Part shown: positions 41,782 to 54,553 of the stretch, piece after piece | Numbering within the stretch: position 1 is the stretch's first letter | Layout of the letters: each line of letters begins with the position of its first letter | Source: Hyaloperonospora brassicae | Lineage: Eukaryota; Oomycota; Peronosporomycetes; Peronosporales; Peronosporaceae | Length of the DNA: 64,000 bases | Assembly (NCBI GenBank): GCA_947650285.1 | Contig: CANTFL010000090.1 | Coordinates: forward strand, 1,240,001-1,304,000 | Direction: 5' to 3' | Translations under genes and position numbers: made by a program | Notes under the pieces: model-generated | Database searches by the model: none | What the model was told of the DNA's origin: nothing | What the model saw: the letters and a program-made list of their open reading frames with translations, nothing else

Positions 41782-44421
41782 TTAGTTGTCGCGTCCCCGA
41801 GGACGGCCAACGACACTGTTCAAAGTGTTGATCGAGGTGTTATTCGTAATCGACAGCGCCATCGATTGCATCACCACGTCCCGCAGACGGTTCCGGAGCT
41901 TCGGCGCCACCTCATCCATCGACTCGTAGCCCTGGCGGGTCATCTCAAACACAGTGCACGGCTCGATCGCCGTTGCAGCCATGTATCGGTATTGACGGCC
42001 AAAAAAGTCGACTTCGCCAAACATGGCACCAGGCGTTACATTCTCCAATGGAACCAACGACTTGCCAGGGGCCACGCTACCGTCGTCGTTCATAAAGAGC
42101 GCCACGCGACCGCTGGCGAGGAAGTAGAAGCGGTCCGGGTAGGATGCTACACGGTAGAACTCGTAGCCGGCAGGCACTTCGTACTTCCGGAAAAACTGAT
42201 CGATGCCAGCGAAAAGGGGCGACTCGTCCGACTCGCCAATAAAGCGATGCAACAGCGCACTTATAGACGCATGCGAGTAATCGAGGTCTTGAACAGGGTC
42301 CGTGTGCAGCAGCAGCTGGTTTTCACTAAACTCCAGAGCTGCATCGGCATTGGGAAAGAAGCTCTTTTCGTCCGCGATCTCGTTTTGGACAAGCAAGCTG
42401 CGGATCTCGGGCAGCACATCCGCAAACATGACAGTAATTCCATTGCGTTTGCAGTCCTGCTGCAACGACATAAACGCACTTCGTGCCGCTGTTGCATCCA
42501 TACCAGAAACACGGCTGAAGTCCATGACAACGTATTCGGTCGGTAGCCCATCAGGATGCGGGGCGGGGCTGCCATCTAAACGCATGATTGGGACATCTCG
42601 CTTGGATACAGGTGTAAGGGGAATACTCGAGTCATCGACAACCGGCAGTTCCACACCCACTTTCTTACCCGACTTTTGCTGTTTGTCGATTCGGGGCTTG
42701 CGAACGTACACCGCTTTTTGCACGTCTTCAAGAATCTGCACCGATGAGCCAAAGAAAAGGTATCCGTACAACTCCAGGTACACGATGGCGTCGCGCTTCT
42801 GACCGAGCAGCGTGCTAGCAGCAAGTTTTCGCACAGCAGCAGAGGAGCGTGATCTGCGAGCGACGACGCGCACTTGCGCGTAACCGATCATGAAGTTGAC
42901 GATAGCGAACCCAATGCCAAGCACCATTCCGAGCTCGAGCGAGACCATGTTGATAGCGATGAAGGAGAGCCACAGAACGATGTACTCCCGAGGCAAGATC
43001 TTGTGGTACACGTGAACAAGCCACTCCATCATCAAGTCGACTGCGATAAAGATCAACACGGCTGCGAAGAAAAACCGCGGTACGAGGCTCATGATCGATA
43101 ACGGTACAAGCACGATGGCGAACTCCGAAATAATGACACAGACACCCACGACTCGCGAGTTCGTCTTGGAGCGGTATGTGAAGATGGTCTGCGAGAAAAT
43201 GTACGAGCCAGTGTAGCCGCCCAGCAATCCGCTGACGAAGTTGGACCAGCCGACAGATTTCAGCTCATGATTGATGTTCAGCTGACTGCCCATGTCCATC
43301 TCGATAGCTGCCACATCCAGACACGACGAGAAGGCCACAACAAATGTCATGCCGAGCCATGTCGTAAATTGCCGAGGGACTTGGTTCCAGTGCATTTGCG
43401 GCAAATCAAATAGATCAAACATTTGCACGAAACCAGCAGGGGCTGACACAGGGGCGACCCACCCGTAGTCGCGCGCTTCCTCCAGCGAGATCCCGCAAAG
43501 CGCCAGCACTACATAGAACAGCAGTGGCATCAATAGAATCGTCGCGGGCAGTGCAAATGAGTTCTCGCACCGCTGCGCCACCAGCAACAAGACAATGCCC
43601 CCCACCACGCCCGGGACACAGAGTACCATGTAGTGCAGGTCCCAGATATGCGTGAATGAGGTGAAGTCATTAATTACCAGGCCGGTACACAATGACAAGC
43701 CAGCATACAAGCAAAACAGGCCAATGTATGCGAGGTAGCCGCCCACGACGGGCATAGGCAGGTACGACACTAACCCTGCAAGCTTGAACTTCCCCAGCAG
43801 CACAAGCACCACACCGAGCAGGGCGGTGGCCAAGCCAATCGTAACGACTGTGGTTGTGACCTTGGCTTCCAGCGACACGTCTGGACCGAGCGAGTTGCAA
43901 ATGGACGTCGCAATCGCACTGAGGAAAATCAGCCCTGCGTCTTGCACTTGGCCAATTGCGAACGGCAGCGTGCTCAAGAGCGTAAACATGACTTGGTGCA
44001 CGACACTCGAGAACATCACGAGCTTAGACAGCGCGGGCATGAAGTTTGCAAAGTCCGGGTGACTAAAGATGATCGCCGCGTAGCCATACATACACGGGAT
44101 CGTCAAGATCGAGTTGATGATGCCGTACATGAGAGCATTCGTGATGTCGCGCAAGTGGTGAGGCACACGCCAACGCCCTCTCAAGCTGCGGGTAGCCGTC
44201 TCCATTCTCGACGGCGTCTGACGGGTATGGCGATCCAATAGAGGAAGCGACTCGCCGCCCTCATGGTCCACCCAACTGCGACGCCGTCGACTGCGCGTGG
44301 ATCCGTCAAACGGCTGCTGGCCGTTTCCCGCGAGACGGGGGGACAGCGAGCGGTCGAAGCGATCGCGTGAGGTGGCGTTGTGCCGGTGCTTGACGGCGCC
44401 GGAGAGCGCGGGCGAGTACAT
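41782..44421 (-). CDS. SulP/SLC26-type anion transporter with STAS and cyclic-nucleotide-binding-like domains
   Basis: 879 residues without introns. A basic N-terminal tail leads into the SulP transporter core (about 90-500) with 10 or more hydrophobic segments; it starts HHLRDITNALMYGIINSILTIPCMYGYAAIIF and includes the signature AIGQVQDAGLIFLSAIATSI. A STAS domain (about 545-690) has VVMDFSRVSGMDATAARSAF. A cNMP-binding-like fold (about 735-860) has PGAMFGEVDFFGRQYRYMAATA. The last keeps the FGE of the phosphate-binding cassette, but the PRxA Arg position is altered, so ligand binding is doubtful. Such SulP-STAS-CNB chains are known in fungi and other microbial eukaryotes. The likely substrate is sulfate or another anion. 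Confidence 0.9.
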   Translation of the reverse strand: MYSPALSGAVKHRHNATSRDRFDRSLSPRLAGNGQQPFDGSTRSRRRRSWVDHEGGESLPLLDRHTRQTPSRMETATRSLRGRWRVPHHLRDITNALMYGIINSILTIPCMYGYAAIIFSHPDFANFMPALSKLVMFSSVVHQVMFTLLSTLPFAIGQVQDAGLIFLSAIATSICNSLGPDVSLEAKVTTTVVTIGLATALLGVVLVLLGKFKLAGLVSYLPMPVVGGYLAYIGLFCLYAGLSLCTGLVINDFTSFTHIWDLHYMVLCVPGVVGGIVLLLVAQRCENSFALPATILLMPLLFYVVLALCGISLEEARDYGWVAPVSAPAGFVQMFDLFDLPQMHWNQVPRQFTTWLGMTFVVAFSSCLDVAAIEMDMGSQLNINHELKSVGWSNFVSGLLGGYTGSYIFSQTIFTYRSKTNSRVVGVCVIISEFAIVLVPLSIMSLVPRFFFAAVLIFIAVDLMMEWLVHVYHKILPREYIVLWLSFIAINMVSLELGMVLGIGFAIVNFMIGYAQVRVVARRSRSSAAVRKLAASTLLGQKRDAIVYLELYGYLFFGSSVQILEDVQKAVYVRKPRIDKQQKSGKKVGVELPVVDDSSIPLTPVSKRDVPIMRLDGSPAPHPDGLPTEYVVMDFSRVSGMDATAARSAFMSLQQDCKRNGITVMFADVLPEIRSLLVQNEIADEKSFFPNADAALEFSENQLLLHTDPVQDLDYSHASISALLHRFIGESDESPLFAGIDQFFRKYEVPAGYEFYRVASYPDRFYFLASGRVALFMNDDGSVAPGKSLVPLENVTPGAMFGEVDFFGRQYRYMAATAIEPCTVFEMTRQGYESMDEVAPKLRNRLRDVVMQSMALSITNNTSINTLNSVVGRPRGRDN

Positions 44422-47400
44422 GAGGGAGGGGCCGCGACGCGCGCGAGAGGGTCAAGCGCTTTTGCGGACCAGTCATTGACCACCTGCGTCGAGCGAAAAG
44501 GGATCGCAATGTGTGGTCCACGTACTCGATATCCAGACATAGGGGTGGGCTGACTGGCCAATGTCCATCTCTTGTGCTCGCGTGTAATCATTCGACGTCT
44601 GTCTCTTGTTCCGCATGTAATCATCCGCTGTCTTGTCTCTTGTTCCACATGCTCGAATCTCTCGTCCGTCTCTTGCGCTTCCTTCTGCTCGATCGAATCA
44701 ACGGTCCGTCTCTTGTCCCTCTCAATAGTCGGTCGACAGGCTGCTTCTCGACGCCACAATTGACGCTGCAGCTGACTCTCACGCCATCACGCTGAGACGA
44801 GAGATGCGTGTTCGTGACTACCCACGCCGTCGCGACATCGGATTGTCACGATCGTTCTCTTCAGTCCTATGTGCATTCCGTATGCAGGTGCTGGACCGGG
44901 CAATTTTAAATGTCGCTATCTTTATCATTGCTCCGTCCATTGCAAATTGCATCGATTGAGGAACCATGCAGTACGGGAAAGAGCTTCGATCAAGCGTCAA
45001 GGACCCAACCCATCGACATGTCAAACACGAAAGCTGCAGTGATGCGCGGGACCTTGCACACCATGCCTGACATACCGTCTTGGAACGGCAAGAAGTGCGC
45101 GATGGTTGTTAATGGGCATATCCAGCATTGAGCTGGAGCACAGATTGCTTCGCTCTCGCACTACATACTCACATTCTCACACGACAGCGCAAGATACGTC
45201 ACGTTATAATTCCAGACTGCTCCACGAGCCATGTGAGCTTCAAACCAGTAAACGCAGTGGAGGCATTCGACATGATTGCCATGCCATCTTGACCAGTGTT
45301 AGCTTCAGTCGACCCCGAAGCATCTTGGCAAGCACTTGGGACCGAGAGGTGGAATTGAGTCAACAAGTGATTTTTTGGTGCTCGACGTATACAAGGCTCT
45401 CCCATTTCAGAGGATAGTTCAACTAAGCACATCCTTTTGGCGCGATGAAGTTGTTTGCATAACTTGCCAACGTGCACACTCGCTTCAGAAAGGTGTGCTA
45501 CAAACATTGGTGTTGTTCTCGATCGGGATGCTAAGCCTTGATACCTCATTCGGGTTGGGATGACGACAGTTCATCTCTAGGGACAAAGAACCAGAATGCG
45601 ACAACTCCGGCAATCGGTGCCAACCTAGGTCTGCTTGATCGACATGCCGTGTCAGGGATCACCATGTGATCACGTCAAGTGCTCTGACGACAAGACGCGA
45701 ATCACCAGAGTCAAACTGCTGTGTGGTGGTAAATCTATACAGCGCTAACAAACATGCACTCTTGCGAGTAACTAGTTTCCCTGTGATCGGACTGCGCCCG
45801 ATTGTGGCAAAAACTCAGCAACGTTCCCGTGACGACACTACAAAGTTGAATGATGAATGTTTACACCTCTGGTGTATTGCAGGTATCTGAATGCTTGTGC
45901 GTTACAGGAACTCATTTAAACAGCAGTGTGCGAATTCCTATCCTTCAGTTGAAGCGTACCGTGCCGCATCATGTATCCATGTAAGTCTGTCTACATGTCC
46001 GGTGTATCAAGCGTCGACGTTACAGACATAACACCTGCAACCATGTTTTGCTACAATAGTTCCACTCGGCACATTGCAGCACGATGGTACACTTGGACAA
46101 TGACGGGATGGGTGCTTGCGAGCACCGTCAAGTATAAGCGAGTCTGCAGTCATGGCTTGTTCACTAGCAACCAAGTCCATCTCAAAAGCCTGCCTACATG
46201 GATGGCACGTTCACTAGCAACCAAGTCCATCCTGTTGGAACTAATGAAGGCAGGCCCGTGTCAGCACACGAGATTCAATCATCCACGGCACGCACCTTAG
46301 TTGCAAGGAAAATGCAATAACTGTCGCTGACATGACAACGACACAAAGGAGGGCGACAACCACGTTCTTGGAAGACAGATGCTTCTACGCATCTGGTGTG
46401 TATCACCTCACCTACCCATGACGAAACGGATGGATAAAAGAACGGAAAATGACATACCTCGAGCAATTCACGCGATCAAAAGAAATGGTATTGTCCAACG
46501 CGAGTCAGGTGAAAGGGAGATGTTCACCTCACATGGCAAAACGCTGCGACGGCTCGTTTATCCGTGATAGCGGCAGCCGGTTATTCTGTTGGGTGCATAG
46601 TGTGGAAGCGTGCGGCTTCCCTTGCGCGATCCTACACTATATCGATCTGCGTGCACCTACCTCGATGTCCGCCAACCGACTTTCTTGCCTCTATCGAGAC
46701 GTGCGGGCAATCCCGTTCACTCGTTGCGTTTGCGTACTCGTATGCACGCTAGCTGTTGACTCAGCGGTATCCAGCTAGTGGCTCACACAAGCGCACGCAC
46801 GAAGTACCGACGATGAACAGGGGCTCAAGCTGCAATATGAATCCCCCGTGCGAAGCCAAGCCGATGAAGCAGGAAAATGAGGCCACGATGTAGGGTGCGC
46901 GAGAACGACGCGATTGCTTTACTTTCTACTGACGCTTCTCATGTCAGTTTGCGGCTTTATCGCAGACGTCGCCAAGTCAAGGACAAGCGAGACTGTTGTA
47001 CTGCACTAAATAGTACGAAACGCAGACGGCGGATTCCCGTTTTGCCGAATTAGTTGCGTTATGGGGTCACGGCAATCGATGTTACGACAGTTTGTAGCTT
47101 GAGTTGACGTCCTGAAACACACGACCACGTCGCCCATCATTGATGAAATGGAACCTCGTCTTGTGTCGTTCGCCAACACCTGGTCTCAGCTTGTCCGAGC
47201 AAGGTCGACGTTCGTCTGGATCATGTGTATGCATAAACCGAAGAAATAATGCTTTCACGCGTTGCGAGTTCGCCTTTTACGAGCAACAGCAGCCGAGCGA
47301 CGAAAACGATCTCCAAAGCGCCGGTGTACTAACGCTCGTATACCCTGGGCAGAAAGTGCCCGACAGTGAGGCCCAGGTTTAGATACATGGGCCCTCCTTT

Positions 47401-47991
47401 CCTTTGCGTGTGCCACAAGAGGCAGCGCAACGTGTGAACCGGAAGGAGGCCAATCGACTAGACATTTGAGGCGTGGGGCATGTCGGTAGAGTATCGGACG
47501 CCGGTGCACATTACGCAGGCACCAACATGTTCTTGCTTTTCTGCACCTTCCTACAAGTTGCTGACCCGCTTGCCGGGTGCGAACCTCGGTCCCGCGAAAA
47601 GGACTCAACCAGACGTGATGTGCCCGGTCGATTTGGTAGCAGAGTTGGATGCCAGAGATGAGTTGAGATGGACCATCGAGTCTGTCCGAAGTGGTGACTG
47701 GCTTCCCTTTCAGATGCTGCAGGCATTTCAGACTGGGTCACAGATCACACACGCGCTTTTTCGAAGTGTCTTTTCTTCGTGGCACCCGACGTCTCGTGTC
47801 AGCAAAATGGCCGAGAAGAAGAGGAGACAATGTAGTCATGGCCGACCCGGGCATACCGATATCTTAGAATTAGTCATAAGTACTTGATCGACAGTCTAAT
47901 CATGTCTCGGCTTAGCTATGCCCTCCCTTGTTCCTCCGTAGTGTCTACTCTCCGCGTCTATCTAGAGGTGCGCCTCGTTCGCAGCAGCCGT
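44422..47991. other. Gene-poor stretch, no gene recognised
   Basis: 3.6 kb with only short open frames. A 23-bp direct repeat, GTTCACTAGCAACCAAGTCC and three more bases, occurs at about 46158 and 46208 within otherwise different sequence. The 135-codon frame at 47480-47887 (+) has no feature I recognise. Confidence 0.5.
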
Positions 47992-48357
47992 TTACTCTGG
48001 GAGGGGTCCAATTCGGCGACGAAGGCGGGACTTTGTGATCCAATCCCCTAATTTGGTGAAGAGAGCGCCAACAGCTTTCATCGTCGGCGCCAAATCACTT
48101 GTCGTACCGTGGAATCGCTCTTCGTTAGTAGCAGCCGATACGGTCGCTTCAGCGTGTTTGGTATCGCGGCGTCGAAGCGATCTTCCTCGACGTGCATCAG
48201 GCGCGGGCAGATTGTCAAACGTGAGTGGTCGCGCGAGAGGGGAGGAAGTCGTAATCGTTGACGTTGTCTCGAACGGATTGAGCTCCGGGCTAGCTGCGAC
48301 AGCATTTCTGTGCACAAGAACAGCAATCGTGAGAGCAGCGACGAACACGAGCTTCAT
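47992..48357 (-). CDS. Candidate RxLR-dEER secreted effector
   Basis: 121 residues. Residues 1-21 (MKLVFVAALTIAVLVHRNAVA) are a clear signal peptide. RSLR is at 59-62 and EER at 79-81, in the spacing usual for oomycete host-translocated effectors. The C-terminal domain after EER is only 40 residues (DLAPTMKAVGALFTKLGDWI...), shorter than a WY unit. It may be a small or truncated effector. The gene is intronless and isolated in a gene-poor stretch, the typical setting of RxLR genes. RSLR and EER are seen directly; the effector role is inferred from the family. Confidence 0.78.
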   Translation of the reverse strand: MKLVFVAALTIAVLVHRNAVAASPELNPFETTSTITTSSPLARPLTFDNLPAPDARRGRSLRRRDTKHAEATVSAATNEERFHGTTSDLAPTMKAVGALFTKLGDWITKSRLRRRIGPLPE

Positions 48358-51300
48358 GTTGTAGCCCGACGAAGAGGTTTCCTTGCTTGAGCAGTGCCGA
48401 GTGAAATGGAAACTGGGGAGTAGCGGTGCTATCTTTGGACACAGTCACCATCGAATCAGTCTTTCTAGCGACATTTTCGACATGAAGAATGTCGTCAGAT
48501 ATGGACTTGCAATTCTGCAGGCTGTCACATTCGGCGTGCACCGGCTCAAAGCACTCGGTCGTTTGTATGACACTCGGGAGCGTATGCTCCTGAGTCTTAT
48601 TGCACTGCTGAGCACACCAAACCAATGCGGTAACGCGATCTGCCACAGACTGTCAAAACTGTCGCAGCCGATCAGACGTGTGCACGTCTTCTGCGGCGTA
48701 TATCGTAATCGGAGCAGGGGCTACAGTTGCTGCACAGGAAGACGGTTGTATGTATCGTGTGAGGAGGGGCTTTGCGGAATCGTCACTTCGATATAGAATT
48801 CGAAAGAAGGACAGACCAGGTGATCAACGAAGACGCGAGCTAAATAAACAGATGCGGGGATCAATTTCATGCGCATAAACGACAGACAACGAGCTGGGGC
48901 AAAGACTATTCCGGTGCAACTTTGTCCTGGTTCCTTACGTGCAATCATGCAGAAAATGCTGCCTACATGTAGCGAACAGGAGTGTGTGCAAGTTCCCACT
49001 GATACTACAATGCAAAGAGGACCTTGTGTCTACGATTTCGATATTATTATCACACGAAGCAGCGGCAAATCAGCGGCGACTCGTCGTCTACATGATATGA
49101 CAATATTATTGCCACTTGGCCGAGGTCATCGTTGACGAAAGCCGCAGCCTCGTTGATTGTAATGCCGCATCTTTTCGACTCGCATCTGGCAATGGCGCGA
49201 GATGTGCGCGAATTCGACACACTCGTTAGCATAGTGGATTTTGTGCTGCTCGGACATGGCATACACGCTAACAGAATGTCGTGACAATCGCTTTGGTTGA
49301 ACCTGGGCGCTGACTTCAGTATTGCCCCGAAATGCCGACGCAACGCCGCGAGACTTACGATCCAGCATGTCTCTCACAAGCTCTAGTGATGGGTTGGCCG
49401 TTGCACATGGCCATCGGTACGCACATCAGGCTCACATCCGTCGATGCGGTAATGTTCGGCATGAAAAGCGTTCGGCCCCCGACGACATGGTTTGACAATC
49501 GAGTTCCGCTCAACGCCGATCATCCGTTTTGGCTACTGTAGAAGGTAGCTTTATCAGGCGTACAGTTCACGCACGTTTGTATGCAATGGGTCTAGACGCT
49601 CTCTTTTGACCCGGAAGTTTCAAGGATGCGGTTATTGGTACAATCGTGATGTATTCCTTTCCTTCCGTCGTAAACAGAATGGGTCGTGCGACTCGGGAAA
49701 CAATGCATGACGGTCACCCGCTCTTGCCATTTCTGGCGCGCGTCACTCAATCACGCGTGCAACGTACACCCATTCGGGTCGCACCAAGACTGGCTCATGC
49801 GCGACACCGTTGAAGAATTTGCGAGGCGCAAGGCTTGATCAAATACTGAACGAACCAGGTCTTTCGCTCGCACGCATGCTTGTGTGCAATTCGCTACGCG
49901 CTCTCTTCCATATACAAGGCGCAATCGTCGAGGGGTTGCACGAATGCTAGGGGGCGAGTTCATTTCCTGATGCCGAACCTGTCACCATCGGGTCCATCGA
50001 GCTCGTCATCGCCCGACGTCATCTTTCCTTTTTCCTTGTCTCGGGTCAACCCGACCCGATCAGGATAAAGTATGGTTGGCTGAGCTGTATCCGTTTTGTG
50101 GGAAGTGTAAAGGAGCAGATTGGTATGAAGGAAAGTCTACGATATTTAATGATTTATGTCCTTCCAAGTCTCAACTGCTCTCGACTACAAGTGTATGTTC
50201 CAGTCATACACCATGAAAGTGTAGAGCGTCGAAGAATGCTAAATCGATCTGTTAAACCTAATCAGCCCAACCACTTCGTAAGCGGGTCAGTGAACGTACG
50301 AACTGATTGGATCTGCATTGTCACGAAAGTGTGTTCGCCCAGCCTGGTCTTCGTATAGATTACTTTTTGGCTTGACGGACAGTGAAAAGTGAGTAAATGC
50401 GATGTCAGGTGTGTACAAAAATACCTAACGCACCCCAGTACTCACGCTCACATCAATTGCCAATTCATGTAGCTAGAAATGGTACATAATATATCGGCTA
50501 TAACTCCTTTATTGTCACGCTAACGCGCAAACAAACATCGTATTGAGCAGTTGATCAGTCACACGACCCCTGAGCTCCAGTTTACACATTTCGATGGCGT
50601 CGTTATCGAATTCGCAGCGTCTGAAAGCTTTGGTATTGGTTGTTGTAGATTAATCTTGGTGTACTCGTCATGCCACTCAGTATGCTGCGTCGCTTCGACA
50701 GCCTGTTGTGCGCGAGAGACAGTATTCTTGTAGTCCATCAACTTTGTGTACTTCTAGGATTCCGGCTGCCCAACGTATAGTGTGCTATACTTATTACCGA
50801 GCTTTGCAACATATACCGACGCAGCGAAAAAACTGCACATTTCCAAATCACGTGGCGGTAAAGACAGGAGTATACTATGCTGGTATCCAAGAAGGAGACA
50901 AGAGCGCAAGATCGAGCCGCGCAGCGTAAAGTTGCATTGCCCAGGTAGCAGCTGATTCATCGAGAGTCTAAATTGGTGTGGCAAGTTGGACGGAATACGA
51001 CCGCTCATTTATATTCTTTTGAATGCTATCATCGAATGCAATTCTAATACCCCCCGGGGTGTTGGGAATATTGACTCGAGCATTGCAGCTTTACAACCCG
51101 AGCCGCTACAATTTTCAGGAAGTGATCTGCTGCCAAGACTTGCACAACTGGTAGTGCTAGCTTTCTAGTCCCGACGTTAGCGCAATGCATCGATACTCTC
51201 GACAGTCGTGCGTTCCACACGCCGGCAGTCGAATCTACTCCATTGCGCTGCAATCGCGCTGGATACGCCGCTCTGTCCCATTGCTACTGGTGATAAGTGC

Positions 51301-53159
51301 TGGCGCGATTGCAGCACGTCGATACGAGGCTCTTTTTGACGGAGATTCGGACACACCCTGCTAACAAGCCTCGTTCTGGTCCCAAACAAATGGAAAAATG
51401 ATCAATGTTACACATGACGAACTGGCTGGCGATCCGGCTATTGTGATGACACGGAGCCACGAACTTGCCTGCATGACTGTACAGGCTACGACATATGGAA
51501 CGAACCCGATGACAGATGTGACATCGAGCTTGACACCTTCGTACGAGCCATTTGATGGGTCGATGCCATGTTGGACCCGTGCGCTTTATTCATTTCTGAC
51601 GTCACTCTCGTCCAAAGCTGTGCAAAGCCCGTCTACTCTGCCTTGTTTTCTGGGGCATCTTGCTTGACATGCGTCGCAGCCAAAAAACAACGTCGTGATA
51701 CAAACTGCATCCTACGATTCATCTCATACGGTTTACGAAGCAAATCTTGGCGATCTCCGGGGTCGTTGAGCTTTTTCGAAAATGACATCGTCACCAAAGT
51801 CACGACTTTCGCCGAGAACTAAAACTCGACGAATTGACGATCGTAGTAGGGACATACGAGTGGTGGTACATAGGTACACAGACATAACGGTTATTCGCGC
51901 ACGCGTGCTCGGCTATGGGAAGGAGCTCTTGACGCAGGTTCTGCTTCGTGCCATTCTTCCAAACCAGGACGTATTTGTCAGGTCCTGATCGACTTCGGCC
52001 GACTGCTTTTGCTGTGAGAATCTCTGACTTGGTCGACGGTAACATCCGCGTGTCCTTTCGGGAATCACCCCGGAATGTCGGGATTGTCGCGCCAGCAGAA
52101 CAAGTAAGCGAGAAGGAGAGTGCCCAAGTCATGATCATCTGACCGAGGTGGTTACCACATATCCGAGATCTTGCATTTGTAGTTAGCTGCACGGATATAC
52201 ACAATTCGAACTCTCTTTCTCTATCTCAGGGAAAACGCAAATGTCCATAGACGCAACTATCGGTGCGAATACGATGCCGGGTCTAGGCCGTTGTATGGAC
52301 ATACGCCTTTGTTCCAGTCCCAGTTTTGACCTGTGTTTGCGAACCCAGCTATCATGTGCTCCAGGCACACAGAATGAACACACCTCCATTCTCTGCCGCC
52401 CATCCTGCTGCACACCTAACATCGGCCAGCCGATTATCTATCTAGGTACAAATGCGGTAGGCGAAAAAAAAGCGGATGCACCAACGAACCTGCTGCGCAC
52501 AGCTGTGGAGACCTTGGCGGCGGTGCGAGTCAACCATTGCACCGCTAGGTGAGAGCACTACGTCGACAGTGTCATAGTGTGGTCAGCGTACTGCACCTCG
52601 ACTGCATGCTAATCATAGGAATCGTCAGGTAGGCAGACAGTAGCGCTAGACTGCTACTTTTTTTACTCATACATGTCGAGTCACCATTTGTGAAAAGTAC
52701 GATTGTCCTTGCAGTCGCGTTTCGGTGTACGAATTGCAGGGACAAACAAACATACGTTTGAAATAGTCCGTTGCTTCGATCTTATCGCGGCGACTGGCGC
52801 TCTTGTCTAGATATACTCAAGCTCTTCCGATAAAAAGGTAAGCCAACTTCGTACCTAAAGAGCATTCCGTGTTTTTCTTAAGCTACTCCTTTTCGTATCG
52901 ACCAAAACCCCATCGCTGTTGGTTTCACCCAAATGTATCACGTGCCCACTACTAAATACGCGAAAAAGAGCCCCATTTCCCGGCTTCTTTTTTTGTCGTG
53001 TGTGTTTCTATTTACAGCAAGAAAAAGTTCTTTCTGTAACATATAAAACGCGTGTTTTTGTGCCGTACCCTATCGAGTGTCGAGGAAACGTACCCCTTTC
53101 AGAGCCGTTACGTCTCACTTTGAACTGGCCGAATACTGTCGTTGCTGCTGCTGCTGTCC
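48358..53159. other. Gene-poor stretch, no gene recognised
   Basis: 4.8 kb of non-repetitive sequence. Open frames are under 140 codons, overlap each other on both strands and show no signal peptide plus RxLR combination or known domain. It could hold decayed genes I cannot recognise. Confidence 0.5.
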
Positions 53160-54553
53160 ATGGCGTCGCGTTTTTCCGCCTGCCGTCGCGTGCTCGCTGT
53201 GCCCCGCAGTCTCGTGTCCCAGAACAAACGGCGCTTCCAACAGGACGGGTTCGACCTCGACCTCGGATACGTGCACCCGCGCGTGATTGTCATGGGTACG
53301 TCTCGGTCTCGCCTCGACTGCACGGGTTACGAACGCGCGGCTACTAACGTGTGTGACGTGGTACAGGGTACCCCGCCGTTGGCGTGGAATTTCTGTTCCG
53401 GAACCCTCGCGCCGAAGTGCAGTCGTTTCTGGAGGACCGACACGCGGGCGACTATTTCGTCTTTAACTTTTGTGACGAGCCGAAACGGAGGTGACGTGAC
53501 CATTAGTTGTGTGTGTGTGTGTGGGTGTGGGTGCTTTTTTTCGTTTCTTTTTTTTCTCTTGAGAAGTCCTCTTTTTGCCTGCAGCAAACGTTTGTTGTTG
53601 GTTGACGGGTGTTGTGTGTTGTGCACCTTTTGTCGTTGCTGCTGTTGCTGTAGCTACTCGCCCAGTACGTTTGATGGACGGGTGAAGCGCTTTCCGATTG
53701 AAGACCACAACGTCCCGTCGTTCCAGACCATGTACAAGCGTAACAACTAGAAGAGACCTGGCGAGGTATGGGCGAAAAAGCAGGACTGAGTGGGGGTCTG
53801 CTGTGTTTTCGCTTCTTGTGATGTGCGGTGTGTAGGGTGGCATTCTGTGAAGAAGCTGCAGCTTGGCTGGAAAGTGGTAAAAACCACGTCGTAGCGCTTC
53901 ATTGCAAGGTACGGCGACTCATGGGGCGAGGTTGTTTTGCTGATCAGAAGAACTTGACGTGCGAAAATCGATGTCAGGCTGGGAAAGGAAGAGCTGGAAT
54001 GATGGCGTGCATGCTTCTCCTACGAATGGGGTACGCCACCACGGCGACAGACGCGATCAATTGCTACAACAGTGAGCGAGTGCGCGATCACCGCGGACTC
54101 ACAGTTGTGAGCCAGAAAAAATGGGTGGCCTACTATGCAGCTTTGCGAGTACAAGCGTCGGTGCCTCGGAACAATATTTGCGCGGAGCCGACAATTACTG
54201 TCCACAAGCTGACGCTAAATAACACGCTGACAGCGACGAAGTTGCCAAGGTTGCGACTACGCATCTTCACGTTAGCCTCGAACGGGCTATCTAAGACGCT
54301 GGTTCATCAAGAGATCGGCTTCCATGAGTTCGAGCTGCGCCTAGGGATTCGCGGCTGCGTCATGATTGAGTTTCGCCGCGAGCGCATCAATGGATGCGTG
54401 CGGGCCAAGCACTTCAAAGTCTGGTTCAACACTCATTTCCTCAAGCTAGGAGGTGCGTTTGATGTGACAGGTTTGAGCGCGTTGATTGGTAGTGACGCTG
54501 TGGTGTTGGTATTTGAGCACAGAAACTGGGCGTGTGGCGTTTTCTCGATCTGA
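53160..54553 (+). CDS. PTEN: PTEN-type phosphoinositide 3-phosphatase, five exons
   Basis: Exons are approximately 53160-53295, 53367-53490, 53654-53739, 53836-53908 and 53978-54553. The opening VSQNKRRFQQDGFDLDLGYV matches PTEN. Then come YPAVGVEFLFRNPRAEVQSF, the D-loop RFPIEDHNVPSFQ, FCEEAAAWLESGKNHVV, and the signature loop HCKAGKGRAG. An intron splits HCK from AGKGR. The last exon holds SERVRDHRGLTVVSQ and a C2-like domain. It should convert PtdIns(3,4,5)P3 to PtdIns(4,5)P2. The exon 3/4 join is one nucleotide out of phase with GT-AG borders (AAG-C before GTAACA; GG-TGG after TAG). This is either an unusual splice or a 1-nt lesion. The Thr of the common GRTG is Ala here. Confidence 0.82.
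53491..53653 (+). other. PTEN intron 2 with GT/T-rich tract
   Basis: A 163-nt intron holds a (GT)n run near 53508-53530, a T-rich stretch and TTGCTGCTGTTGCTGTAG at its acceptor. It is clearly longer than the other introns of the window (66-139 nt). Confidence 0.7.

Noticed and set aside
41629..42546. 305-codon + strand open frame opposite SulP
   Set aside because: Shadow of the SulP coding strand; composition and lack of motifs give no support.
47480..47887. 135-codon frame in the gene-poor region
   Set aside because: No signal peptide, no domain, and overlaps a competing frame on the other strand.
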